Assembly: GCA_002338525.1 (NCBI GenBank)
Contig: DDIM01000020.1
Span: 7,964 to 71,963, forward strand
Source of the DNA: Micavibrio sp. UBA1850
GTDB lineage: Bacteria > Pseudomonadota > Alphaproteobacteria > Micavibrionales > Micavibrionaceae
DNA: 64,000 bases
Reading direction: 5' to 3'
Part shown: piece by piece, positions 18,872 to 28,022 of the stretch
How positions within the stretch are numbered: position 1 is the stretch's first letter
Layout: the number at the start of each line of letters is the position of its first letter
Position numbers and translations under genes: made by a program
Notes under the pieces: model-generated
Seen by the model: only the letters and a program-made list of their open reading frames with translations
Database searches by the model: none
Told to the model about the DNA's origin: nothing

Positions 18872-19366
18872 ATGATGGATCTTCTTTCTAACAGCACAAC
18901 AATTTGGGTTGGAATTTCATTCGCGCTATTTGTTGCGTTTTCTTATAAAAAAGGAAAGCAAAGCGTTATTTCTTCGCTAGATTCAAAGATTGAAAAGATC
19001 AAACATGATTTGGAGACTGCCGAAAGCTTGCGTATAGAAGCCCAGGAGTTATTGGCACAATATCAGCGTCAACAGCGTGAAGCTGACAAAAATGCTGAAA
19101 AAATGGTAGCAGATGCAAAAAAGCGTGCTGAAATTATTAAAGCGGATGCTGAAGCTGATCTTAAAGATATGGAAGCTCATCGTGAACAGTGGCTTAAACA
19201 GCGTGTACAGCGTATGGAAGATGACGCTATTGCTGAAATACAGGCGCAAATTGCTGATCTTGCGAGCCAAGCATCAGTAGAAATTTTGTCTCAAGAAATT
19301 GACCAGAAAACACATGACAAGATGGTTGATGAGGCAATTAAAACACTATCTTCTAGTGTCCATTAG
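18872..19366 (+). CDS. atpF: F0 ATP synthase subunit b
   Basis: Second stator chain; 164 aa with one membrane helix (TTIWVGISFALFVAFSYKKGKQ) and a long charged coiled coil containing the conserved RIEAQELLAQYQRQ region. Two ATGs stand in tandem at 18872 and 18875. Last gene of the F0 operon; the F1 genes do not follow. Confidence 0.93.
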   Translation: MMDLLSNSTTIWVGISFALFVAFSYKKGKQSVISSLDSKIEKIKHDLETAESLRIEAQELLAQYQRQQREADKNAEKMVADAKKRAEIIKADAEADLKDMEAHREQWLKQRVQRMEDDAIAEIQAQIADLASQASVEILSQEIDQKTHDKMVDEAIKTLSSSVH

Positions 19367-19545
19367 TCTTTCCTAATGGTCAGTTCCTCTTGATTTGCGA
19401 GTTATATATCATATATAATTTAGGTAATGATGCATTTTTTATTAGATGATATCGATTCGAGAGGTGATATTGATTAGTTTTATATCAACCTCTTGGCAGT
19501 ATACATTCCATTTTATTTCAATGATTTGGACACTGTTTTTTACGG

Positions 19546-19576
19546 CTCTTACTAGGTAGTCTAGTAAGGGTTTTTT
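19546..19576 (+). terminator. Strong intrinsic terminator or leader attenuator before rsfS
   Basis: A 10-bp stem (19546-19555 with 19561-19570, one T-G pair), loop GTAGT, then TTTTTT. It lies 180 nt after atpF and only 25 nt before the rsfS start, so it either ends the atp transcript or acts in a leader of rsfS. The 19367-19545 stretch before it shows nothing else I can support. Confidence 0.8.
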
Positions 19577-19601
19577 AATTTTAAAAAGGAAAATATCTGA
19601 T

Positions 19602-19973
19602 TTGAGTACTCAAGAAACAAATAGCTTTAATATTGCAGAATTAAAAAAAGAACTTCTAGACGTACTGGATATGCAAAAAGCTGAAGACGTTCACAGTATC
19701 GACTTGCATGGAACGGGGTTTCCAGCTGACCATATGATCATTGCCTCTGGGCAATCAGGGCGTCATGTTGTTGGATTGGCAAACAAAATTTTAGATAAGC
19801 TGTCATCGCTTGATATTAAAGATGTTAAAAAGGAAGGCTTATCAGCTGGAGACTGGGTTATTCTAGATACTGGCGATATTATCGTTCATCTTTTCCGCCC
19901 CGAAGTTCGCTTGTTCTACAATATTGAAAAAATGTGGGATGGTGAACAATCCACTCTTACAACGATTGCTTAG
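19602..19973 (+). CDS. rsfS: Ribosomal silencing factor RsfS
   Basis: Binds ribosomal protein uL14 and blocks joining of the subunits when nutrients are short. The 123-aa protein has the family core: KAEDVHSIDLHG, DHMIIASGQSGRHV, KKEGLSAGDWVILDTGDIIVHLF and RLFYNIEKMW. The start is TTG 19602 with AAAAAGGA about 11 nt upstream; no ATG precedes the conserved part. In many alphaproteobacteria nadD precedes and rlmH follows; here an unknown gene separates it from rlmH and nadD is absent. Confidence 0.95.
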   Translation: MSTQETNSFNIAELKKELLDVLDMQKAEDVHSIDLHGTGFPADHMIIASGQSGRHVVGLANKILDKLSSLDIKDVKKEGLSAGDWVILDTGDIIVHLFRPEVRLFYNIEKMWDGEQSTLTTIA

Positions 19974-20056
19974 ATTTTTAAGGCGCCTCTAACTGTATAT
20001 TAATAATTTTCCTTTATTATAGGGCATATTATTATTTTTGGTGTGAGGTTATATAA

Positions 20057-21190
20057 TTGTCGAAGGCAAGACATTTCAGAAGACTACGTGAAGCGCAGCG
20101 CGCGCGTTTAGTAAGTGATACCCCGTCTGCTGAACCTATCGGTGCATCTAAAGACTTTGACAAAGCCGTCTATACAGAGAATGCGCCTTTAGTAGAACGA
20201 ATTACTAAAAAAGACTATGTTCCAATGCCTCAGATGCCTGAGCGCGTATCCATGTTAGAGCCAGAGGCTGTTACAACGCCTGATATCCCAGAAATAACAA
20301 TTGAAAAAGTCGAGCTTCCTGAGGTAGAGCTCCCAGAGCTAGAAATGCCTGAGTATGAGGCGTCTTCTAGTTTTGCCTCTATTCTCGATGAAAATGATAA
20401 TAATATTTCAAGTGTTTCTGATGTAGAGCCTGCCAATGTGGCAGATTTTGATGATGTTGAATTAAGCGACGATATTGAGGGAGAGTATGAAAGCTGGTTT
20501 GATAATCTTGCAGGTGATGTCTCAAACTCTCGTTGGCACAAATTTGATGAAACGTATAATTTGGACGATGAATCCAGATTACGGTTTTCTGCAGGCCTGA
20601 GGACACGTGGCGTAAATCCGTACGCGCAAATAAAGGCTGAGTACACAGGTGGCGATACTCTTGCCAGTGGAACCCTTCAATGTCGAATTGGAGACCAGTG
20701 CAATGTTAAACTTCTTGCAGAATATGAGCTGTCTTCTGGTGATATACGAAACCCCGACATAACGGCGCGGTACGAAAGTGAAGTCATTGCCAGTGAGTTA
20801 CCTGACGCCTTGTGGCGTAACAGCCGTTATACAATTACAAAGCATGATCTAATGGGCGAAGATAATCTTGATGGTTCCGTTTATTATTTCGAAGATAAAG
20901 TGGGGGTAAAGGTCGAGTATGATAGGACGCTCTACGAAATGGACAGTGGTTCAACCATCGAGTTTTCCGGGGGTGTTGGCATAGATGGCATAGGCACAAC
21001 CAATGAGTTTAATTATAGTGCTGGTGTATTTTATAAAACATCAATGGATCTAGGCTTTGAATATGCACAAGAGGCTGACATTAAGCTTGGTTATGGTATG
21101 TTTAAAGGCGACAATTTTGGAGAAAGCCTCCAATTGGAAAACGATTCAAATGATATGACGCATGGGTTTATCTTAAAAGTAAAGATTTAG
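20057..21190 (+). CDS. Unknown protein, acidic proline-rich N terminus and beta-rich C terminus
   Basis: A 377-aa protein I do not recognise. Residues 1-32 are basic (KARHFRRLREAQRARL). About residues 60-110 hold PE-rich repeats of the form VELPELEMPEYE. An acidic Asp/Ser stretch follows to about 160. The remaining 215 residues alternate polar and hydrophobic residues like a string of beta strands (YAQIKAEYTGG, CNVKLLAEYELSSG, VGVKVEYDRTLYEM, HGFILKVKI), similar to a beta barrel or curved sheet. There is no signal peptide, which argues against an ordinary outer-membrane protein. The start is TTG 20057 after TGTGAGG. It interrupts the usual rsfS-rlmH pair. Confidence 0.75.
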   Translation: MSKARHFRRLREAQRARLVSDTPSAEPIGASKDFDKAVYTENAPLVERITKKDYVPMPQMPERVSMLEPEAVTTPDIPEITIEKVELPEVELPELEMPEYEASSSFASILDENDNNISSVSDVEPANVADFDDVELSDDIEGEYESWFDNLAGDVSNSRWHKFDETYNLDDESRLRFSAGLRTRGVNPYAQIKAEYTGGDTLASGTLQCRIGDQCNVKLLAEYELSSGDIRNPDITARYESEVIASELPDALWRNSRYTITKHDLMGEDNLDGSVYYFEDKVGVKVEYDRTLYEMDSGSTIEFSGGVGIDGIGTTNEFNYSAGVFYKTSMDLGFEYAQEADIKLGYGMFKGDNFGESLQLENDSNDMTHGFILKVKI

Positions 21191-21229
21191 GCTTTCCAAG
21201 CCCCCTCCTCTTTATGCTAATCTCGTTTC

Positions 21230-21685
21230 ATGAATATTACGATTCTTGCCTGCGGAAAAATCAAAAAAGACTCTACATCTGATATGCTTGATCATTATCA
21301 GAAACAATTCAAATGGTCTGTTAAGGTCAAAGAATTCAATGTCTTTGTAAATGATGCTGTGGCTAAAAAAAAGCAAGAAAATGAATTGTTGCTTGAAGCA
21401 ATCGATAATGGTGCGTTTTTAATCGTTTTAGATGAAACGGGCAAGGATATAGGCAGTCGTGATTTTGCCGCTTTGATTGAAAAGCAACAGCAAATATCAA
21501 CGAAACATATACAAATTATCATTGGGGGTGCGGATGGCCTGACCGATGAAGTTCGTCAGCGTGCAAACTATATGTTAAGGTTTGGGAAAATGACGTGGCC
21601 ACATAAAATGGTGCGCCTTATGTTATTCGAACAAATATTCCGTGCCCAGTCTATTATTGATAACCACCCCTATCACAGGGATTAG
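21230..21685 (+). CDS. rlmH: 23S rRNA pseudouridine-1915 N3-methyltransferase RlmH
   Basis: SPOUT-class methyltransferase acting on helix 69 of 23S rRNA in 70S ribosomes. The 151-aa protein has the knot region FLIVLDETGKDIGSRDFA, IIIGGADGLTDEV, and the C-terminal LRFGKMTWPHKMVRLMLFEQIFRA ending in NHPYHRD, the invariant tail. Start ATG 21230. The next gene begins 4 nt after its stop. Confidence 0.97.
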   Translation: MNITILACGKIKKDSTSDMLDHYQKQFKWSVKVKEFNVFVNDAVAKKKQENELLLEAIDNGAFLIVLDETGKDIGSRDFAALIEKQQQISTKHIQIIIGGADGLTDEVRQRANYMLRFGKMTWPHKMVRLMLFEQIFRAQSIIDNHPYHRD

Positions 21686-21689
21686 TATT

Positions 21690-22907
21690 ATGCGTTTTAT
21701 ACCTTGTTTATTATTCGTTGTTTTTTGTCTATTCGGTATGGGGCAGTCTTTTGCTAGCCCGCCTCTCCCGCCACAAAAAATTATTACGAGTGATGATTGG
21801 AAAGATAAACCAAAAGAGCTGGAGGATAACGCAAACCGCCTATCAGCAGAGCGAAAAAAAATTGAAAAGAGTATTCAATCTTTAGAAGCTGATCTTAAAA
21901 AACAGGCGTTAGCTGTGCAGCGTACCGAAAAAGACCTGAAAGATATAACTGAACAAGTGGAGCGTTCTGAGCGCACGCTTGATGAGCAGCAGGCAGCCTT
22001 AGAAGATGAGAAACAAAAAATTGCGTCTTTAATCATATCGCTTGTTAAAATGAATTCAATTCCGCTTGATACCTTGATGCTATTACCCGAAGAGAAGTCT
22101 GAAGATCTGATTGTCTCATACCAAACATTATCACATATGCACCCCATGTTGAGCGAGCGTGTTGAGCGTTTAGAAAAACAAATTAACGACTTGCAATTTC
22201 AAAAGACAAAACTGCAAAAAGAAAAAGATCTAAAGCGTAGCAAAGCCATATCATTAGAAGATAAACGCCAAGATGTTGCGTCACTGGTTGCTAAACGTCA
22301 AAAAGACCATCAGCAAGCCAGTGCGGCTTATAAAGCGGCGCAAAAGCGTGCTAAAATCGCCTCTGAGACGGCCAAATCTCTTAGTGACCTGATTAATACG
22401 GTCAAAAAGAAGAATAAGGTTGCGTTGAATAAGTTAGATGTAGATCAAATTCGCCCCTCTCAAGGGCCAAATGAGCGCACAGCATCAGCCGCCTCTCAGA
22501 AAAAAGCTGTGGCAAGTGCGCGTCAAAAAAACGTTTCTTATAATACGACAGGATCAAAACGTTTACCTGTTAGTGGTGATATAACTGTCTTGTACGGTGC
22601 CAACGACAGTATTGGCGCCAAGAGCGAAGGCATTCATATTCATACAGTTCCTGGCGCCATTGTGGTGGCGCCTAAGGCGGGTACCATCAAATATTCTGGA
22701 GAGTTTTTAAAGTACGGACGCATTATATTAGTGGAACATGGAAAAAATTATCATAGTCTTATTGCAGGATTAGATAAAATTGATACAGTCGTTGGACAAA
22801 GAGTTGCTGAGGGTGATCCCATAGCCAATGTTAAGAATTCTGTGTACTATGAATTACGCCAAAACGGACGCCCGGTTAATCCGCTAACTCATCTGGGTCG
22901 TTTGTAA
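21690..22907 (+). CDS. EnvC-like murein hydrolase activator
   Basis: Periplasmic protein expected to bring amidases to the septum. The 405 aa comprise a signal peptide (CLLFVVFCLFGMGQSFA), a long coiled coil from about 40 to 270 and a C-terminal LytM/M23 fold. The zinc residues are lost: the usual HxxxD position reads SEGIHIHT, and HFE near the end reads YYELRQNGRPVNP. A degenerate LytM with a coiled coil is the EnvC pattern, which activates amidases rather than cutting peptidoglycan. ATG 21690 is chosen because the signal peptide begins there; an upstream in-frame ATG (21642) lies inside rlmH. ctpA follows after 34 nt. Confidence 0.88.
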   Translation: MRFIPCLLFVVFCLFGMGQSFASPPLPPQKIITSDDWKDKPKELEDNANRLSAERKKIEKSIQSLEADLKKQALAVQRTEKDLKDITEQVERSERTLDEQQAALEDEKQKIASLIISLVKMNSIPLDTLMLLPEEKSEDLIVSYQTLSHMHPMLSERVERLEKQINDLQFQKTKLQKEKDLKRSKAISLEDKRQDVASLVAKRQKDHQQASAAYKAAQKRAKIASETAKSLSDLINTVKKKNKVALNKLDVDQIRPSQGPNERTASAASQKKAVASARQKNVSYNTTGSKRLPVSGDITVLYGANDSIGAKSEGIHIHTVPGAIVVAPKAGTIKYSGEFLKYGRIILVEHGKNYHSLIAGLDKIDTVVGQRVAEGDPIANVKNSVYYELRQNGRPVNPLTHLGRL

Positions 22908-22941
22908 AATATTAAATGAAGACAAGAAAGACGATAGTCGT

Positions 22942-24345
22942 ATGTTAAATAAAAAAATAGTTTGTGTTTTAATCACTGCTTTAATGCTTCCAATTTTTCC
23001 TGCATGTGCACAAGAAGAAGACCGCACCGCGGGGGCATCGCCACAATCTGAATATCAAAGTACTTATCGCCAATTGGATTTGTTTGGTGAAGTTTTTGAA
23101 CGTACGAGAAGTGAGTATGTTGAAGAGGTGGAAGATAAAGAGCTTATTAAAAATGCGCTTAATGGCATGCTGACTAGTCTTGATCCTCATTCCGCGTTTT
23201 TGGATGAAGATGATTTTGCGGATATGCGCGTTCAAACACGAGGTGAATTTGGCGGGCTTGGTATTGAGGTGACGATGGAAAACGGCTTTGTAAAAGTTGT
23301 CTCCCCTATTGATGAAACACCAGCAGCAGAAGCGGGCATAGAAGCAGGTGATTATATTACACATTTAGATGGTGAGCCTGTTTTGGGGCTAACACTTAGT
23401 GACGCCGTTGATTTAATGCGTGGCAAGGTTGGAACACCGATCAATTTGACTGTTCGTCGCGAGGATGAGGCAGAGGCGTTAGAAATCGAAATTGTACGTG
23501 ATATTATTCAAATCCGCTCAGTTCGTAATCGTGTAGAAGAAGACAATATTGGGTACATCCGTATTACGACATTTAATCAAAACACATATGAAGCTCTTGA
23601 AGCCGCATTTAAAGAGATTGATGCAGAAGTAAAAGATAAAGACATTATGGGCTATGTGCTTGATCTTCGTAACAACCCCGGTGGTCTTCTCACACAAGCC
23701 ATTGCTGTGTCAGATGCCTTCCTTGACAAGGGTGAGATCGTTTCAACACGCGGACGAAAAGTAAGAAGTTCGAAGCGTGATAATGCAACCCCAGGTGATT
23801 TGGCTGAAGGTCTACCCGTAGTTGTGCTTATAAATGGTGGATCTGCGTCAGCCTCTGAAATTGTTGCAGGTGCGCTTCAAGATCACCGCCGCGCGGTCAT
23901 TATGGGTACGCAATCATTTGGTAAAGGGTCTGTGCAAACAGTCATTCCATTGCCTCAACATGGGGCGGCTATGCGGCTTACAACGGCACGTTATTTTACA
24001 CCGTCTGGCACATCTATTCAGGCACAAGGCATTACACCTGATATCATTGTTGACCGTGCAAAAATTGAGGAAGAAACAGAAGATGGTATCATTCGTGAGT
24101 CTGACCTTAAGGGCGCACTAAAGAACCCAAACAAGTTTAAAAAAGAAGGTAAAGGCGGTACGAAAAAAGCCGATAAGGATGATGAAGAGAAAGAAGAGCG
24201 CGATGACTATCAATTAACGCGTGCAATTGATCTCCTTAAAGCGTTGTCTTTATACGACAACAAAGCCACGATCAGCGATGGAGATGGTATGGCCGCAAAC
24301 GATAATAAACAGGACAAAGCAGAGGAAACATCGACTGCGAAATAA
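22942..24345 (+). CDS. ctpA: C-terminal processing peptidase, S41 family
   Basis: Periplasmic serine protease. The 467 aa hold a signal peptide ending near ACA-Q (residue 24), an N-terminal helical region, a PDZ domain (about 100-180, FGGLGIEVTMENGF) and the S41 core with the catalytic Ser in NGGSASASEIVAGAL and Lys in SFGKGSVQT. The C-terminal 90 residues are a highly charged Lys/Asp/Glu tail (KADKDDEEKEERDD). EnvC-like, CtpA and the next deacetylase-like protein form a conserved alphaproteobacterial set for envelope remodelling. Confidence 0.95.
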   Translation: MLNKKIVCVLITALMLPIFPACAQEEDRTAGASPQSEYQSTYRQLDLFGEVFERTRSEYVEEVEDKELIKNALNGMLTSLDPHSAFLDEDDFADMRVQTRGEFGGLGIEVTMENGFVKVVSPIDETPAAEAGIEAGDYITHLDGEPVLGLTLSDAVDLMRGKVGTPINLTVRREDEAEALEIEIVRDIIQIRSVRNRVEEDNIGYIRITTFNQNTYEALEAAFKEIDAEVKDKDIMGYVLDLRNNPGGLLTQAIAVSDAFLDKGEIVSTRGRKVRSSKRDNATPGDLAEGLPVVVLINGGSASASEIVAGALQDHRRAVIMGTQSFGKGSVQTVIPLPQHGAAMRLTTARYFTPSGTSIQAQGITPDIIVDRAKIEEETEDGIIRESDLKGALKNPNKFKKEGKGGTKKADKDDEEKEERDDYQLTRAIDLLKALSLYDNKATISDGDGMAANDNKQDKAEETSTAK

Positions 24346-24351
24346 CCTATA

Positions 24352-25281
24352 ATGAAGCGATCCTTTTCAATAAAAGCCTTTATTATTACATTTTTAGTGC
24401 TGTGCTTGGCTCTATCAGGATTTGTGTATGCAAAACAATCATCTCTGCCTTCTCAAAGAGATGCGCTTCATTCTATAGTCATTCCCTTAAGTGATACTTA
24501 TTTAGGGGATATACAACTTGATGATGATCTCTCCCAAGAGTCTGTTGAAGTTGATATTGAGAGCAGTGAAGAAGACGATGATGTTGCTTTGGCCGTTATT
24601 GAAGAGCCGGTTGAGCCAACTATACCTGTTAAAGGCTTTGTCTCTCTTGTGATTTATGACTTTGGGTTGTCAGATCGTGTGAGTGAAGCTGTTTTAGAAA
24701 CGCAGATAAAAAACTTAACTCTTGCGCTGTCTCCTTATAGTCGCCGTCCATCATATTGGATTGATACTGCTTTTCAATTTGAAAGCAATCCATGGGGAAG
24801 CATATATGTATATGACAGTGATAGTTCAGAAGGCTCTATCCAAGATTATGGCCCTTTGGCAGTAAGAAGCGGTTTAAAGAAAGATTTAAATCAACGCCGA
24901 ATGGATATTGCGTTTAAAAGCTTTCAAGATGTTCAAGGCATTATGATGTTTTTTAACGGTGATAAGGCCGTGCCGGAATTGTCCGATGTCTATAATCGTG
25001 TAAAAGAAAAAGAGCTTCCCCTTGCTGTTTCATCTAAAGTAAGCCCCTTTGACAGTCGCGATGTTTCATTTACAGACATGCGCCTAGACTATACTTCAAC
25101 AGCAGCTGAGGTTGATTCCTTTTTCAATGATTTGATTGTGCAGGCGCTTACGAATGGAACATCTATTGGTATTGTACCGCCCTCACCGCTTGTTTTGAAA
25201 AAATTACCTGAATGGCAAAAACAACTCGATGCTGCATTTATTCAAATGGCGCCTTTAGGGGCACCGTCTAACCCATCATAA
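24352..25281 (+). CDS. Divergent polysaccharide deacetylase-like protein (DUF610/YibQ)
   Basis: A 309-aa exported protein: signal or anchor AFIITFLVLCLALSGFVYA, an acidic linker (VDIESSEEDDDVA), then a divergent polysaccharide deacetylase fold from about residue 95. The family segments FVSLVIYDFGLSDR, LTLALSPYSRR and TSIGIVPPSP are recognisable, but the usual metal ligands are hard to find, so catalysis is doubtful. The assignment rests largely on position between ctpA and rppH, where this family normally lies, together with these weak matches. It starts 6 nt after ctpA. Confidence 0.72.
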   Translation: MKRSFSIKAFIITFLVLCLALSGFVYAKQSSLPSQRDALHSIVIPLSDTYLGDIQLDDDLSQESVEVDIESSEEDDDVALAVIEEPVEPTIPVKGFVSLVIYDFGLSDRVSEAVLETQIKNLTLALSPYSRRPSYWIDTAFQFESNPWGSIYVYDSDSSEGSIQDYGPLAVRSGLKKDLNQRRMDIAFKSFQDVQGIMMFFNGDKAVPELSDVYNRVKEKELPLAVSSKVSPFDSRDVSFTDMRLDYTSTAAEVDSFFNDLIVQALTNGTSIGIVPPSPLVLKKLPEWQKQLDAAFIQMAPLGAPSNPS

Positions 25282-25306
25282 AAATAAAAAAGAAAACTCT
25301 ATCAAT

Positions 25307-25780
25307 ATGACTGAACAAAAAAAATACCGTGCGTGCGTAGGCATTGCCCTTTTTAACCGTAATGGAGACGTTTTTGTAGGTGAGCGCATTGATACCCCAA
25401 ATGCGTGGCAAATGCCGCAGGGAGGCATTGATGCGGGTGAAGATGTTATTGAAGCGGCCTACCGTGAATTATATGAGGAAACGGGAGTTGTGCGAGAAAA
25501 TGCCGAGCTCCTTGAGCTAAGTGCTACGGTTACTCAATATGACTTTCCTAAGGATATTGAAGGCCACCCAATATATAAAAGCCATCTAGGGCAGCGTCAA
25601 AACTGGGTCGCGTTTCGCTTTAAAGGAGATGACAGTGACATTGACTTAGACGCACACGAAGAAAAAGAGTTTGCACAATGGGAATGGTCTGCGCTCAAGG
25701 ATGTCTCAAATCGAATTGTCCCCTTTAAGCGCAAAACATATGATCAAGTCATCTCAATGTTTTCTAAATACACGAAGTAA
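25307..25780 (+). CDS. rppH: RNA pyrophosphohydrolase (Nudix)
   Basis: Removes pyrophosphate from the 5' end of mRNA, the step that opens it to RNase E decay. The 157-aa protein has a complete Nudix box at residues 39-61 (G-x5-E-x7-REL-x-EE-x-GV), the PQGG entry, and the family QNWVAFRF and FKRKTYDQVI segments. Start ATG 25307. It is convergent with tolB, with 25 nt between stop codons. Confidence 0.95.
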   Translation: MTEQKKYRACVGIALFNRNGDVFVGERIDTPNAWQMPQGGIDAGEDVIEAAYRELYEETGVVRENAELLELSATVTQYDFPKDIEGHPIYKSHLGQRQNWVAFRFKGDDSDIDLDAHEEKEFAQWEWSALKDVSNRIVPFKRKTYDQVISMFSKYTK

Positions 25781-25805
25781 AGCCGGTATTTATTCTATCG
25801 CCTAT

Positions 25806-27134
25806 TTATTGACCATGTAATGGTGACCACGCAGGGTCTGATCCATCATTTGGTGTTTTAAGCTCCCACTCATTGTAGCCTGTCAAATCTATCGCATATA
25901 CTTTTGCAGATCGTGTGCTTCCACGTGATACTTCTTTAAAATAGGACAAGTAACGGCCATTGGGCGCCCATGTAGGCCCTTCGACATGGTATGCCGTGGT
26001 AATGAGGCGCTCACCTGATCCATCAGGCTTCATAACGCCGATATAGAACTTTCCGCTTAACATTTTTGTAAATGCAATCAGGTCGCCTCGTGGTGACCAA
26101 ACTGGATTGGCATAACGTCCTTTTCCAAAGCTGATACGCTTGGCGCTGTTGCCATTTGTATCCATAACGTAAAGCTGTTGTGATCCGCCGCGGTCTGATT
26201 CAAAAACCAGACGGTTACCGTTGGGTGAATAGCTTGGGCTTGTATCAATACCAGAGTTGAACGTGACTTGTCTTGCGCGTCGTGTTGCAAGGTTTAGTTC
26301 ATAAATATCTGTGTTTCCGTCTTTTGCCAAACTCATCACTACACTTTTGCCATCTGGTGAAAAGCGTGGCGCAAATGTCATGCCTGGAAAATCACCAAGA
26401 ATTGTCTGACGACCCGTCTGCAAGTCATAGAGATACACGCGAGGCTTGCCATTCTTATACGACAGATATGTAATCATTTGCTCGTTAGGTGAAAAGCGCG
26501 GCGTTAAAACAAGCTCGTTACCACTGGTAAGGTATTTGTGGTTTGCGCCATCTAAATCCATAATTGCCAAACGTTTTGTACGGTTTTGGCGTTGGCCTGA
26601 TTCTGCAATATAAACAATGCGAGAGTCGAAATACCCCTGCTCACCCGTCATGCGCTCGTAAATATCATCTGAGATTAGATGCGCAATGCGGCGCCAGTTA
26701 TCACCATTGGCAACATATGCCATGCCGTTAAGCTGGCGTTGTGCGAAAACATCCCACAAGCGGTATTCAATACGCGTATCGCCGTTGCCCGCATCAATGA
26801 GTTTTGCAGACACTAATGCCTTGGCATTAATCGCGCGCCAATCACCGAAGCGAACGTTTTCTGCGATTGATTGCGGGTCTTGAATATAGCTGTCTGGGTT
26901 AATTTTGCGGAATAGTCCCGATGTTTCAAGATCGTTGGAAATGATTTGTGGAATGTCATACGCCATTTGACGTTGGCTAGGACTTGTCGTTGCAAAGTCT
27001 GGAATAGCAATTGCGACGGGCTCAACTGTCCCTTTTGTAATATCCAAACGCATCTGTGCTTGTGCTACGTGAGGGGTATTAAAGGCGACAATAACAATAA
27101 GGCTTACAACTAATGATAGTATATATGAAGGCAT
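25806..27134 (-). CDS. tolB: Tol-Pal system protein TolB
   Basis: Periplasmic six-bladed beta-propeller of the Tol-Pal system, which holds and constricts the outer membrane at division. The 442-aa chain begins with a signal peptide (LVVSLIVIVAFNTPHVAQA), has an N-terminal alpha/beta domain, and then repeats of the TolB/WD40-like type with FSPDGK, YSPNGNRLVFESDRGG, SPRGDLIAF and APNGRYLSYF. It directly abuts tolA. No pal or cpoB gene follows, although these usually end the operon. Confidence 0.96.
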   Translation of the reverse strand: MPSYILSLVVSLIVIVAFNTPHVAQAQMRLDITKGTVEPVAIAIPDFATTSPSQRQMAYDIPQIISNDLETSGLFRKINPDSYIQDPQSIAENVRFGDWRAINAKALVSAKLIDAGNGDTRIEYRLWDVFAQRQLNGMAYVANGDNWRRIAHLISDDIYERMTGEQGYFDSRIVYIAESGQRQNRTKRLAIMDLDGANHKYLTSGNELVLTPRFSPNEQMITYLSYKNGKPRVYLYDLQTGRQTILGDFPGMTFAPRFSPDGKSVVMSLAKDGNTDIYELNLATRRARQVTFNSGIDTSPSYSPNGNRLVFESDRGGSQQLYVMDTNGNSAKRISFGKGRYANPVWSPRGDLIAFTKMLSGKFYIGVMKPDGSGERLITTAYHVEGPTWAPNGRYLSYFKEVSRGSTRSAKVYAIDLTGYNEWELKTPNDGSDPAWSPLHGQ

Positions 27135-27998
27135 TTAGAACATTCCTTGTGGGTCAAAATTAAAGATTATATCTTTCCAAAGATCATACTTGTTTAGGGG
27201 AAGATTTAAAGGGCTACATGCAGGATTTCTGACGGCTCTCACTGCATTATCGGCAGCGGCGCGGAAAAATGGATCCCGTGCATAACGGTCTTTATCAACA
27301 ACCTCGACGCTTTTCACAACGCGGTCTTGGAAAACCTGAATGCGTAACTCTACTGCAAGTTGGTCAGCGTCTTGTGCGCCGGGTAAAAGATTCCAGCAAC
27401 GCGTCAATTGTTGACGTACTGCACTGAGCTCATCAGCTGTGATTGTCTGGCTGACTTGACCATCTTGAGATGTTTTAGGCTTTGAGGCCTCTTCATCTGG
27501 GGCTAAGTTTTTCAACACAGAGGCAAACGCATCAATGTTTTTTTCTTTTTTAGGCTCTTCCTTTTCCACCTCTTTTACAGGGGTTGGTTTAGGTTCCTCA
27601 ATGCGTTTGGGCTTTTTAGGGGGCGGCTTTTTAAGGCTTGTCTCCTTTGGCGGAGGTGGTGGAGCTGCCTTTTCTTTTTGAGGTTCTTGCTCAACGGGTT
27701 GTTCTTTTGGAGGCGTTTGTGTCAAAGCTTGCTTGGGTGTTTCAACAGGCTTTTCTTTTTCTACAGGTGGTGCCTTTTTTACATCCTCTTTAGGCTTTTC
27801 TTTAACCTTTACAATGTCTTCTACTTTGGCATCGACCATTGCAATTTCAACAGAAATGGGAGGTTGAACATAAACGTCTTTTTTAAGATGTGGTAAACCA
27901 AATACGCCAAGCATAATGATAATGACATGCAGCACCAAAGAGAAAACGAATGTTTTACCCTGACTGGTTTTGTAGTCATTTGGCGAGTTTTGTCCCAT
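27135..27998 (-). CDS. tolA: Tol-Pal energy-transfer protein TolA
   Basis: Inner-membrane protein that spans the periplasm and passes proton-motive energy from TolQR to TolB/Pal. The 287 aa consist of one membrane helix (VFSLVLHVIIIMLGVFGL), a long Pro/Lys/Glu linker (residues about 45-160; PPPPPKE, PPPKKPK) and a C-terminal TolA/TonB-like domain (TRCWNLLPGAQDADQLAVEL through NPACSPLNLP). The polyproline runs would make it a client of EF-P. It lies 24 nt downstream of tolR. Confidence 0.93.
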   Translation of the reverse strand: MGQNSPNDYKTSQGKTFVFSLVLHVIIIMLGVFGLPHLKKDVYVQPPISVEIAMVDAKVEDIVKVKEKPKEDVKKAPPVEKEKPVETPKQALTQTPPKEQPVEQEPQKEKAAPPPPPKETSLKKPPPKKPKRIEEPKPTPVKEVEKEEPKKEKNIDAFASVLKNLAPDEEASKPKTSQDGQVSQTITADELSAVRQQLTRCWNLLPGAQDADQLAVELRIQVFQDRVVKSVEVVDKDRYARDPFFRAAADNAVRAVRNPACSPLNLPLNKYDLWKDIIFNFDPQGMF

Positions 27999-28022
27999 GT
28001 TTATATTTGGATGTCTTTCAAA

